Translations under genes and position numbers: made by a program
Source: Phoronis ovalis
Taxonomy: Eukaryota > Phoronida > Phoronidae
NCBI GenBank assembly: GCA_028565635.1
Contig: JAOXYB010028600.1
Location: 1-15,209 of the forward strand
DNA length: 15,209 nucleotides
Direction: 5' to 3'
In this document: positions 8,501 through 14,949 of the stretch, in pieces
How positions within the stretch are numbered: the stretch's first letter is position 1
Layout of the letters: each line of letters opens with the position of its first letter
The notes under the pieces: generated by a model
What the model was told of the DNA's origin: nothing
The model's database searches: none
The model's input: the letters and a program-made list of their open reading frames with translations, nothing else

Positions 8501-11169
8501 CCTCTTGCCTTTCTTGATCCTGCCTTTCTTCATCATTTAACATTTTCATGATTCTTTCCTGTTCTTCTTGTTCAGCACGTTTTCTCCCTATGCGAGAGGA
8601 CATTCTTTTAGGCGCCAACTCCAAAAGTTTTTTCTTAAGGGCCTTTTCCTACAACAGAAAATAAATCAAAGCATTTGTTTGACGATCTAGGTCAAAGGTT
8701 ATGATTCTCAGTACTTATAAGCATGTATGCATACTCAGAAATATAATAGTGCTCTCTAATCATAGACAAAACTACAGCTTCAAGAATTTGCTTATTCACC
8801 TTTTCTTCAAACAACTGTGGCATAGCTGGCAAGAACTCATCACGTAGCAGTTTATACAATTCTCTCTCACATCTTGGCTTACTGCCTTTAAATGCTTGCA
8901 TTAGATTTTCCCATTCTTCTAGTGTTGAGCAAATCAAGTGCCACCTAAGTGGTTGCTGAGATTCTGTTTCCACTACGTCTTTATTTTCACTAAAATACAA
9001 AATGAAGTAACTTCTAAAAATGTAAAATATGCGGCACAGTTTCTCTGTTGCCCAAAATGCGAAAACCAACAAATCAAGAAAAAAAAAATCATGAAAAGGG
9101 CCAGTCTTCTGAATTATATAATCTAATAGTGTTTACCTATCATCTTCGCTTTCATCTTTTTTGCGTCTCCCTCTTTTGTTTTTCTGCTTTAATTTTGCTG
9201 TATGCTTGCCTTTTTTCTTTTTTTCCTGCAACTTCTGTTTGGACCTATAATAATTAGTTCATGATATAGTTTACAGTATATTATATACCACAAAAGCTAT
9301 AACATAACACATATGAGTTGGTGAATCTATTGCTTCATGTCACAATAACTTGATGTATGTTGTAGGAATGTCTCTTTTACCTTTGTGCTGGATACTGAAT
9401 TGAAATATGCAAATTTGAAAACGAAATAGGTTTTTATTTATTAGAAGCAAATGCCATGAACCATGCAATTTCATAAAAAACCTTACTTCTTATTTTTCTT
9501 GTTGACAGATTTTTGTGGTGTCTGAGGCAGTGGTTCTGCATCTTCTTTGTATAACCTTGTTCCATAAAAATACCAGTAGGTGGCCCTGCTGTTGTCATTT
9601 CCTAATGGCACAATACGGAGACTATCAGCTTCCAAACTCTGTATTAACAAAAATGTACAAACTTTCATGTAAAATTACAAAATACATAAAATTGGCTATC
9701 AGAAATTAATCAGGGGATTTCTTTCACAAAGTACAAGAAGTTGCATGAAGAGTTATAAACAACCTCTAAAGACACACCTTAAGTTTATCAGTAGCATCAT
9801 CAGCATCCAGTCTAAATGTGCATAATTCATGTAGTATCTCAACTCTGTTTCTAAGAGAGAGTTTGCGAAATTCTTTTTCCTCTTCCATAGGATTTTTGCA
9901 ACGAGTTTCAGACTCATAACGAACTTTTAAGATGTCACTTAGATACAATTCAAAGTTGTAGCATCTGTAATTAAATATAGTACAACAATAAATAAATGAG
10001 TGACTTAAAACAGGATACATGTGAAAGGCTATATATTTGACACAGGAAAACAGAGCATTGTGTTACAAGTTTCCAAAAATCAAAACTGCTTACAAAAATA
10101 TTTTAGTAAAACATTTTGTTTCACATTTCTGTCCACACAATGTACCTCATTTTTTCCTCTCAGCATTATATTTTTACTCTTTGGATTCCTACCCAGGAGT
10201 GATTTTAAGCACTGGTTGCTTACCATGGATTACACTTTTAGACATTCGGAACTTACTAAGTGGTAAAGTTTTAACACCAAGTTGTTTATCTCTGCTTACT
10301 GAGTTTTTGACACCCTAGATTTCAAACCAGGGGTGAGTTTCTCAAAACTTATCACATCTTAAGACTAAGATTGCGATACGTTTATGATTAAATTTAGACT
10401 GAGATTAGACTTTACAATAGACTTAAGAGGCGGCCTGTCATAAGATAGCTTCAAGAAACAGACCTCTGGTCCCTACCAAAAAATTGCAAAGGTAACCCTT
10501 CCCTTAGGGATTGTTGTCTATTTTTTACTATATATACACCAACTAATAAACTGTGTACACCCAGTTTATCAAGGAGTGAACTGCCTCATACACAGAAGAA
10601 ATTGTAATAAATCCATTTACTCTATATCTGCTCTTCCATAACATCCTTGTAACAATCTACATAGTAAGTCCGTGATAAATGGTGATCCTTCTACAGTTGA
10701 AGATGCTAGCAGCCCTTCTTCTAATTCCTAAAATGCAATTAAATGTAGTATGAGACATGGCCTAGAACGGGCCCCAGGCAGGGCCTAAACAAATCCCCTA
10801 CCACCTAGTATCAACAAATTGAAAGTATTTTAGTATGTCTGTAAATTTTTTTTTCTTTTCATAATTTACTATCGTGAGTGTTTAATAAACATTTATGTGC
10901 TTAAACAACTTATGTCACGAAGACATGATTAACAGAACTTACCTCAATATCTAAGTCGGGCAAATTGAACGCAGAACGGAAAAGCGAACAGAAGTGTGCA
11001 ACACTTGGTACCTCGTACCACGAACGGATTTCTGAAAGCACCAACATAACAAGGTTACAGTAAAACTTACACTACATATCTAAGATAGCATTTGATCATT
11101 TGTCAAACGTTTTAGCGTACCTAATATTATATATTTGGGTTCAATTATGGCAATTTTCTTACCTTCCAT
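2555..11169 (-). CDS. CECR2: CECR2-like chromatin remodelling bromodomain protein, 16 coding exons
   Basis: This is a homologue of CECR2, the acetyl-lysine-reading subunit that partners an ISWI-type ATPase (SNF2L/SMARCA1, CERF complex) in the nucleus. Coding exons, minus strand: 11169-11163, 11031-10943, 10727-10621, 9964-9778, 9638-9487, 9244-9137, 8989-8800, 8648-8420, 8152-8038, 7606-7563, 7140-7049, 6263-6137, 5657-5449, 4973-3372, 3101-2960, 2580-2555. Every junction is GT..AG and all phases match, giving 3426 nt and 1141 residues; human CECR2 is somewhat longer (about 1480). Order: CECR2-type N-terminus ([17 protein letters not shown], residues 2-18), DDT/WHIM-like region to about 165 with [13 protein letters not shown] at 151-163, basic linker 181-210, conserved region around RWHLICS (232-238), Glu/Arg-rich coiled coil about 296-370, bromodomain about 401-500, and a disordered Ser/Gln/Asn-rich tail. 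The start is chosen for its good context (A at -3, G at +4). The first exon and last exon are the least certain. Confidence 0.93.
2581..2959 (-). other. CECR2 intron 15, with alternative reading frame
   Basis: This 379-bp intron starts GTAAGC and ends TTTTCAG. Its first 239 bases are open in the frame of exon 15. The encoded tail shows no similarity that I recognise and has mixed, partly hydrophobic composition, so it is more likely intron than coding. Confidence 0.6.
2960..3101 (-). CDS. CECR2: CECR2 exon 15: penultimate coding exon
   Basis: It encodes residues 1087-1134, Gln/Met-rich ([15 protein letters not shown]). The acceptor is AATTCCAG and the donor is GGTG|GTAAGC (phase 1). If the donor is skipped, the frame stays open for about 79 more codons to a TAA at 2721-2723, so an alternative C-terminus is possible. 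Confidence 0.75.
3372..4973 (-). CDS. CECR2: CECR2 exon 14: long disordered Ser/Gln/Asn-rich tail
   Basis: This 1602-nt exon encodes residues 553-1086. It is low in charge and rich in Ser, Gln, Asn, Thr, Gly and Val, with almost no predicted fold, like the C-terminal half of vertebrate CECR2. One compact basic/aromatic island is present: KRP at 923-925, then [14 protein letters not shown] starting at 936, which fits a bipartite nuclear localisation signal. The acceptor is TTTTACAG|AGTTCTCG and the donor is AAT|GTAAGT (both phase 0). Confidence 0.9.
4974..5448 (-). other. CECR2 intron 13, largely a tandem repeat
   Basis: This 475-bp intron starts GTATGT and ends TTTTACAG. About 60 percent of it is the array of 51-bp units listed separately, which begins in the last 26 nt of exon 13. 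The remainder near the acceptor is AT-rich and plain. Confidence 0.85.
5169..5474 (-). repeat. six-copy 51-bp tandem repeat spanning an exon-intron boundary
   Basis: Units begin at 5169, 5220, 5271, 5322, 5373 and 5424, each exactly 51 bp, differing by a few substitutions and without spacers. In the gene's sense direction, each unit is the last 26 nt of exon 13 (ending GATTCTCTAAGG), then 25 nt of intron beginning GTATGTT and ending in TGATAATATC or a close variant. The unit at 5424-5474 holds the real boundary. The unit at 5169-5219 is the most divergent, and its donor is degraded to GTATAT. The other five keep GTATGT. This is a minisatellite created by tandem duplication of a splice donor. 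Confidence 0.97.
5449..5657 (-). CDS. CECR2: CECR2 exon 13: end of bromodomain
   Basis: It encodes residues 483-552. [20 protein letters not shown] is bromodomain helix C (human [20 protein letters not shown]), followed by the acidic FDSDEEF also found in human CECR2. The exon ends GATTCTCTAAGG|GTATGT (phase 0). Its last 26 nt and the adjoining 25 nt of intron are tandemly duplicated downstream (5169-5474). Reading past this donor meets TGA after five codons. Confidence 0.92.
5658..6136 (-). other. CECR2 intron 12
   Basis: This 479-bp AT-rich intron starts GTAAGT and ends TTCATGCAG. I see no ORF, repeat or RNA gene in it. Confidence 0.8.
6137..6263 (-). CDS. CECR2: CECR2 exon 12: bromodomain helices A-B and BC asparagine
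   Basis: It encodes residues 441 to 483 (split codon). It begins [12 protein letters not shown] and ends in [14 protein letters not shown]478 in the YYNG motif is the expected acetyl-lysine-anchoring asparagine, so the pocket should be functional. The acceptor is CACTCTTTCAG and the donor G|GTAAGT is consensus (phase 1). Confidence 0.95.
6264..7048 (-). other. CECR2 intron 11
   Basis: This is the longest CECR2 intron at 785 bp. It contains a 13-base G run at 6725-6737 (C run on the sense strand) and a short direct repeat: tatgagcttgctaatta at 6553-6569 and tatgagattgctaatta at 6604-6620. The 64-codon plus-strand ORF at 6819-7013 is leucine/phenylalanine-rich and looks like chance. Confidence 0.8.
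6725..6737. repeat. poly-G homopolymer (G13)
   Basis: Thirteen consecutive G residues lie in otherwise AT-rich intron sequence. Such a run is likely to vary in length and is prone to sequencing or assembly error. Confidence 0.95.
7049..7140 (-). CDS. CECR2: CECR2 exon 11: bromodomain ZA loop with WPF shelf
   Basis: It encodes residues 410-440. [20 protein letters not shown] aligns with human [20 protein letters not shown]. The WPF shelf (W421-P422-F423), which packs on the acetyl-lysine, is intact. The acceptor is ACTTTTCAG and the donor is GAG|GTAAAT (phase 0). Confidence 0.95.
7141..7562 (-). other. CECR2 intron 10
   Basis: This 422-bp intron starts GTACAC and ends CTTTTCAG. The overlapping 63-67 codon minus-strand ORFs in it have no recognisable content. 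No repeat is seen. Confidence 0.75.
7563..7606 (-). CDS. CECR2: CECR2 exon 10: 44-nt micro-exon, start of bromodomain
   Basis: It encodes residues 395-410 ([15 protein letters not shown] plus a split codon), matching human ELDDDFTAMYK at the start of bromodomain helix Z. It is too short to be seen as an ORF but is fixed by phase 2 entry, phase 1 exit and homology. The acceptor is TTCTTTTGTAG and the donor is G|GTACAC. Confidence 0.88.
7607..8037 (-). other. CECR2 intron 9
   Basis: This 431-bp AT-rich intron starts GTAAGT and ends TTTTGTAG. Nothing else is recognised in it. Confidence 0.75.
8038..8152 (-). CDS. CECR2: CECR2 exon 9: [17 protein letters not shown] motif
   Basis: It encodes residues 357-395. 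[19 protein letters not shown] corresponds to human LREERAWLLAQGKELPPEL, a distinctive CECR2 block. The acceptor is TTTCTTTCAG and the donor CA|GTAAGT is near consensus (phase 2). Confidence 0.92.
8420..8648 (-). CDS. CECR2: CECR2 exon 8: charged coiled coil
   Basis: It encodes residues 281 to 357 (split codon). From about residue 296 it is a Glu/Gln/Arg/Lys-rich coiled coil with repeated EERQ, QERQ and [11 protein letters not shown] patterns. It corresponds to the charged helix before the bromodomain in vertebrate CECR2. The acceptor is TCTGTTGTAG and the donor is G|GTAGTT (phase 1). Confidence 0.9.
8800..8989 (-). CDS. CECR2: CECR2 exon 7: [21 protein letters not shown] region
   Basis: It encodes residues 217-280. 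[15 protein letters not shown] and [20 protein letters not shown] parallel the human WWLLCQTEEEWRQV and RQLYKLLSEDFLPEI. It ends GAAGAAAAG|GTGAAT (phase 0). The frame stays open for about 35 codons past the donor, so intron retention would give a truncated protein; splicing is favoured because the next exon continues the family alignment. Confidence 0.88.
9137..9244 (-). CDS. CECR2: CECR2 exon 6: basic linker
   Basis: It encodes residues 181-216, about half of them Lys or Arg, and probably acts as a nuclear localisation or DNA-contact segment. The human protein has an AT-hook (RGRPP) in this place. Here the core is KRGRRKKDE (204-212), without the proline. The acceptor is TTATTATAG and the donor is AG|GTAAAC (phase 2). 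Confidence 0.85.
9487..9638 (-). CDS. CECR2: CECR2 exon 5: WHIM-like [13 protein letters not shown] motif
   Basis: It encodes residues 131-180. [20 protein letters not shown] (132-151) runs directly into [12 protein letters not shown], a near-exact match to the human LDADSLRVEPLGEDNSGALY stretch. In ISWI partner proteins this type of motif contributes to remodeller contact (family knowledge). The exon ends in a lysine-rich tail, with donor AA|GTAAGG. Confidence 0.94.
9778..9964 (-). CDS. CECR2: CECR2 exon 4: [14 protein letters not shown] region
   Basis: It encodes residues 68-130. [20 protein letters not shown] followed by DD corresponds to human [22 protein letters not shown]. This is the WHIM-like helical segment that leads into the next exon. 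The acceptor is TAATTACAG and the donor is AAG|GTGTGT (phase 0). Confidence 0.93.
9965..10620 (-). other. CECR2 intron 3
   Basis: This 656-bp intron starts GTAAAT and ends AATTACAG. Its middle carries the fold-back element at 10327-10469. The two overlapping plus-strand ORFs near 10021-10318 lie on the other strand and look fortuitous. Confidence 0.8.
10327..10469. mobile_element. fold-back MITE-like element with terminal inverted repeats
   Basis: The left end ccaggggtgagtttctcaaa (10327 on) is the imperfect reverse complement of the right end, whose complement reads CCAGAGGTCTGTTTCTTGAA (from 10469). The match continues into CTTATCACATCTTAAGA versus CTATCTTATGACA. The element is about 143 bp with no coding capacity, as expected of a non-autonomous DNA transposon. 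Similar 'CCAGGGG-TTTCTC-AAGCTTATCTTAAGA' palindromes are widespread in marine invertebrates (recollection, not checked). No clear target-site duplication is seen. Confidence 0.6.
10621..10727 (-). CDS. CECR2: CECR2 exon 3: DDT-like region
   Basis: It encodes residues 33 to 68 (split codon). It includes ELEEGLL and [20 protein letters not shown], matching the human ISDLIACLLQGCYQRRDI helix. The acceptor is CATTTTAG and the donor is GA|GTAAAT (phase 2). Reading through the donor hits TAA at once, which supports the splice site. Confidence 0.9.
10943..11031 (-). CDS. CECR2: CECR2 exon 2: conserved N-terminal motif
   Basis: It encodes residues 3-32. [20 protein letters not shown] followed by NLPDLDIE is almost colinear with the human CECR2 N-terminus ([20 protein letters not shown]). 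The acceptor is TGCTTTCAG and the donor is GAG|GTAAGT. This exon gives the strongest evidence for CECR2 over other bromodomain remodeller subunits. Confidence 0.93.
11163..11169 (-). CDS. CECR2: CECR2 exon 1 (coding part)
   Basis: It supplies only ATG GAA G before the donor GTAAGA (phase 1), so the initiator and the family's EIRSW motif sit on different exons. An in-frame upstream ATG at 11199-11197 would add ten residues (MTSLRADKVT). The next in-frame stop upstream is a TAA further 5'. The 11169 start is preferred because the upstream ATG lies very near the probable transcription start. Confidence 0.7.
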
Positions 11170-11190
11170 AGTTACTTTGTCCGCACGTAA

Positions 11191-11215
11191 TGATGTCATG
11201 GACGTCAGATGGCGG
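11191..11215 (-). promoter_or_regulatory. CRE-like pair and YY1-like motif at the CECR2 start
   Basis: The minus strand carries TGACATCA (11198-11191), TGACGTC (11207-11201) and CCGCCATCT (11215-11207). The first two resemble bZIP/CREB-ATF sites. The last resembles the YY1 motif that often marks transcription starts (AAGATGGCGGC type). Being 20-45 bp before the chosen ATG, they suggest a start site in this interval. This is motif matching by eye only. Confidence 0.45.
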
Positions 11216-11813
11216 AAAATATATCCGGGTACTCTCAGAACAGTTGCAATTTACAAATAGATGTTTTTGTATGAATATATCAATAATATGTACAGATATT
11301 ACTGAATGAATCGTCACATACGTAAAAATAATTTATTTTCTTAACTAATTGCGCTATTTTAAAAATAATAAAATGTTCATATGAAATTATGTTTTGTGAG
11401 AGTATAGTAATATGGCATGATGGGATATGTATGAGATTTTGTAAGTGGGCCATAATGTTGTTGATAAACAAGATGCTCATTTATCCAGTTTTGAGGCAAG
11501 TGAAATCAAGGATATGCATTTTACCGAAAATGTTTACTGTCTACTGCACACAAGACAGTGATTGGTTTATGAAGCATTTATGCTTGCACTCTGCTTTGAG
11601 CTCAAGAATATAATGGGTTGGATCTATTGGATTGGGAACCACTCATTAGCAGAAAATGACCGGGAGAAAATGTTTGTGGCAAATATTGTAAACGGAATTA
11701 TTTCAGAACTTCTGAGACGGAAATTGGTGATTGCTTCACGAAATATCATAATGTTTACCACCTTCCCACGGATTGTGTGTGAATTTACTTTTAATTTTTA
11801 GTGTTTTTTTCAG

Positions 11814-11876
11814 ATTCCAGTAATTTAGTTGTTTAAACCGGTATTGTTATTGACCAGATACAACAGTTCGGCCATC
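11814..11876 (+). other. 5' UTR of the PRR12/QSER1-like gene
   Basis: The acceptor-like tttttttcag|attcc at 11804-11818 precedes a short leader. An in-frame TAG at 11826-11828 blocks any longer N-terminus within this exon. The leader ends gccatcATGG, an excellent vertebrate-type initiation context. The upstream non-coding exon is not located. Confidence 0.5.
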
Positions 11877-12006
11877 ATGGACCCAGGTCAGTGGAATCAT
11901 GGATGCAGCAGCTCCTACCACAAGTATACCTCTGGGGAAGGGCTACCGCCAAAACCTGTAGGAAGATATGAATTTCCAATATTAGACACTATCAATAGCT
12001 TAGAAG
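11877..12006 (+). CDS. PRR12/QSER1-like exon 1 (coding part)
   Basis: It encodes 43 codons plus one base, starting MDPGQWNHGCSSSYHKYTSG and ending in ILDTINSLE-G. The context gccatcATGG is near ideal. The donor is GAAG|GTACAA (phase 1). Without splicing, the frame stops at 12042-12044. Confidence 0.75.
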
Positions 12007-14949
12007 GTACAAAATTTATTTTTATTTCAAAACTACGGCTTTAAATCACTATCGTCTTTCAAATATAATAAAAACTCACCCGTATTATGAAATTATTGAT
12101 ACGACAATACTACGATGGTCTTGGTTTGTTATTATCAAGTTAAGATAGTACAAATCTACATGGGGAGACAAGTCAAATGATTAAAAATTAGTGAAAATCG
12201 AGATGTAGACACTCGCGAGATGCCACCATTACTGTTACTTCGTATTTATTTCAACAAACATAGTGCTACTAGAAACATTTATATATTTTCACTTGATAAT
12301 ACCAAACTAAGACCAACGGAGCATTGCTGATTGAGAATTTTCATCGTTTTGTTAATTTCGAAAGACAATAGAACTTTATTGAGTAGGAAAGTGTTAGTAT
12401 CCCCGGAGATGTGACTTCCGTACATTCAGAAGTGAGGGGTGTTCAGCCAGAATGGATAGGTTGGATCTGACAACTCTTATGTAAGGTGTTATAGAATTTC
12501 GATCATTATTATTCTCTTTAAAAAAAATTAAAAAGAAAGAAATTACTGGCTAATAAACAGTCAGATAATCATGCGCTATTTTTGTATGTAGGACTGAGCG
12601 GCTTCCCTGGAACTCTGACATCACCCTCAGGATTTCCAGTACTTCCTGGTCACTATCGCCATCCACTATCTAGTAACCTACCACCACTGATGGATACAGC
12701 GGGTTCTTATCAAACAGCAATGGGGGCACATCATATCGGATCAGATCCCAAGTATCTGCCAAAGCATCAAGCTGTTGAGACAGAAAATTTAAATCATGAA
12801 AGTGCAAGTTTTGTTGATAAAGCTGTTGAAGACCGAGGTTGGGGCTTGTCCAGTTTTATTACACCAAATGTCACTTCGTATAGTGGAATTAGTTTAGATC
12901 GTGGAAGTAACATATCTCAAACCCCATTACCAGCACATATAGGTTCGAAATCCAGTGTTAAACAATATAGCTGTGTAGCAGTGACATCTCATCATATATT
13001 CAATAATGTTTCTCAAGCCCCTCATAATATATCCAGTAACATTTCTCAGACATCTGTTTTGGCACCACATGATGTACATCATCAGAGCGTAATATTGCAC
13101 AAACAATTGCCTAATTCTCACTTACCATTTAGTGAACCGCACAAATCTTCATTTGTGGGTGTATTGCCAAGCCAACACCACCATTCTTTAGAAAGTCGTC
13201 AAGATTTAACACAAGAGACACGTCGATTATATGATACACCTCGGCAAAATTATGTAAATACTTCACACTATGAAACATCAAATAAACTTCCAGAGTATAC
13301 TGCAAGCCAAGCTTCTAAAGAATTAAACAGAGTACAGCATTCTCAATCAAATCAGGATGTAGTGTCATCTTACTACCAGCCAGAAGTTGGCAACAAAGCA
13401 TTAACTGTTTCATCTGGGTATAACCCACCTCCCAGTTTCAGTAACAATGCTCATTATGATCCTATAAGTCCAGCTATGCCAGATGACATAAAAGATGATC
13501 ATGAAGTTTGTAATTCAAACAGTCAAACAGATAGTTTCCAATATGGTGATTACACTAGGTCCAAACCAGAGGTATATAATCTGGATCAGTTCTTAATTCA
13601 TGACAAAACTCCAGAGCGATCTTTACCAGTTATATTACCTTTAGGACAATACCCTTTTACATTGTCTACTTCATCCAGTGCAGTGGTTCAAAGAACCAGT
13701 CAACAAATTTCAGCGACATCTACCTTTGAAACACCTACTCCAAACATTGCTATACAAGCAGTGGCTGACTCTACAACCAAAAAGGGACAAAAGCCAAAGC
13801 GAAGTCGGAAAAAGAAGGAACAAATTCAACTTGAGTCACTAAAATCAGATTCTAATGCTGTCACATCTGACAGTTATCTCTTCACAGTTCCTGTTATGCC
13901 TTCCAAAATAGATTCGGGGGTTATTCTTTATGATTCAAAAATGCCCAAGGCAGATGTGAATATCAAAATAAACAATATGCAAGGTTCACATGAACAGTCT
14001 CATATTACACCACCCGTACCAGATTTAAAACAGGTATCACATTTAATAATGGTCTCTCCAGGTGCTCATGTGCTACCAGATATGAATCTAGGAATGAACA
14101 CTCTTGGGACAATACCCACGAGTAATAGCATTGTTCCAGTTTTCCAGGAACCACTGGTTGCAGATACACAGGTATCAATGCCACAGACCAAAGTTGTTGC
14201 AAGTAGAAATGTATCTGTTCCTGTACTGACACAGACTACAGACATACTAGCTCAGTCAGTAAATGCTGCAGGTTTATCAGAAGGTATAGATGTTTTTGCT
14301 TCAAACCCATTTATTTTTGATCAAAGTGAAATTAATTCAAAGACCTACCAGGAACGGAACATCTGTGTTGTTTCCGATGTAGATGATGAATTCGATCATC
14401 TTGCATCCCCAAGCAAAAATCTGTTAAAATCTTCAGATTTAGAACAGTCCACTTCAAAACCTGTCTCTAAGCCTGCTGGATTTCAGAATTCTTTTTTGAA
14501 CTTTATTCATGGAGGTAAACAAGAAACGCTATCAGAAGTGACACAAATGCCAGCAGTAAATAAGCCACAATTACCAAAATATATGCCAGAAGATAGACCA
14601 AGACGCCCTGTGCAACAGCATACTCAATCTGTCTCGTCTGAAACTAGTGATGATTACTCAGACTCTGATTCCTCTTGTAATGAAATTAATAATTCCACTT
14701 TACGAACAGTACAACATGATCCAGATTCACCCCCTGTTCAAACTGTAAAAATTGATTTACGGCATCTAAAATCTAAGTCTGGTAGACGGACTGCTATAAA
14801 ATCTAAGAAAAAAGGGCAGTCCTCATTGGAAGAAAGAGTCGAAGGAACTGATAACAGTGATGATGAAGTCGGAGAATTTTATGTGGAACGGGAATCAACT
14901 CCTCCACGTAGAGTGCAGTCAGCAAGGAAAGCCAAGGAATGCGCTAAAA
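11877..14949 (+). CDS. PRR12/QSER1-like chromatin protein, 5' part, runs off the right edge
   Basis: Two coding exons are seen: 11877-12006 and 12592-14949, joined in phase 1, giving 829 full codons before a phase-1 donor (AAAA|GTATGT). The family call rests on GFQNSFLNFIHGGKQ at about 673-687, which matches the hallmark GFMASFLDFLKSGKR of PRR12 and its paralogue QSER1. It is supported by the Ser/Gln/Pro/His-rich disordered N-terminus, scattered basic patches and the same order of an acidic Ser/Asp patch after the motif. Vertebrate members are nuclear and chromatin-bound and end in a DUF4211 domain, which would lie beyond this window. Basic stretches KPKRSRKKKEQ (about 445-455) and KSKSGRRTAIKSKKK (about 769-783) are likely nuclear signals. 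Whether it is co-orthologous to both vertebrate genes cannot be decided here. Confidence 0.72.
12007..12591 (+). other. intron of the PRR12/QSER1-like gene
   Basis: This 585-bp AT-rich intron starts GTACAA and ends TTTGTATGTAG. I see no repeat, ORF or RNA gene in it. Confidence 0.75.
12592..14949 (+). CDS. PRR12/QSER1-like giant exon 2
   Basis: This single 2358-nt exon encodes residues 44-829. It starts GLSGFPGTLTSPSGF, joining in frame to SLEG of exon 1; vertebrate PRR12 has a similar GLSGLFDTGL near its N-terminus. It is disordered, with a His/Ser/Asn-rich first third, several S-N-I-S-Q type repeats, a basic patch near 445, the SFLNF motif near 679, and an acidic SDDYSDSDSSCNE patch near 730. 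A very long exon is also typical of vertebrate QSER1 and PRR12. Confidence 0.8.

Larger units (their letters stand above)
11170..11876. promoter_or_regulatory. divergent intergenic region between CECR2 and the PRR12/QSER1-like gene
   Basis: The two initiator codons point away from each other across 707 bp, so this spacer must hold both promoters or one bidirectional promoter, plus 5' UTRs. CRE-like and YY1-like sites cluster at the CECR2 end (11191-11215). Near the other end, ttttttcag at 11805-11813 looks like a splice acceptor, so the plus-strand gene may have an untranslated upstream exon. A possible partner donor is GTAAGT at 11441. The short ORFs at 11389-11801 have no recognisable content. 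Confidence 0.6.

Noticed and set aside
10021-10318. Two overlapping plus-strand ORFs in CECR2 intron 3
   Set aside because: Phe/Ser/Leu-rich chance translations of an AT-rich intron; neither has a recognisable domain or exon signals.
11562-11801. 79-codon plus-strand ORF in the intergenic region
   Set aside because: It has no recognisable domain. It ends just before an acceptor-like site, so it would be intron or 5' leader.
11829-11876. Longer N-terminus for the PRR12/QSER1-like protein starting at 11829
   Set aside because: The codon there is TTG, with an in-frame TAG directly upstream at 11826. The ATG at 11877 has a strong initiation context.
12927-14232. Minus-strand ORFs of 64 and 75 codons
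   Set aside because: They are shadows of the giant plus-strand exon.
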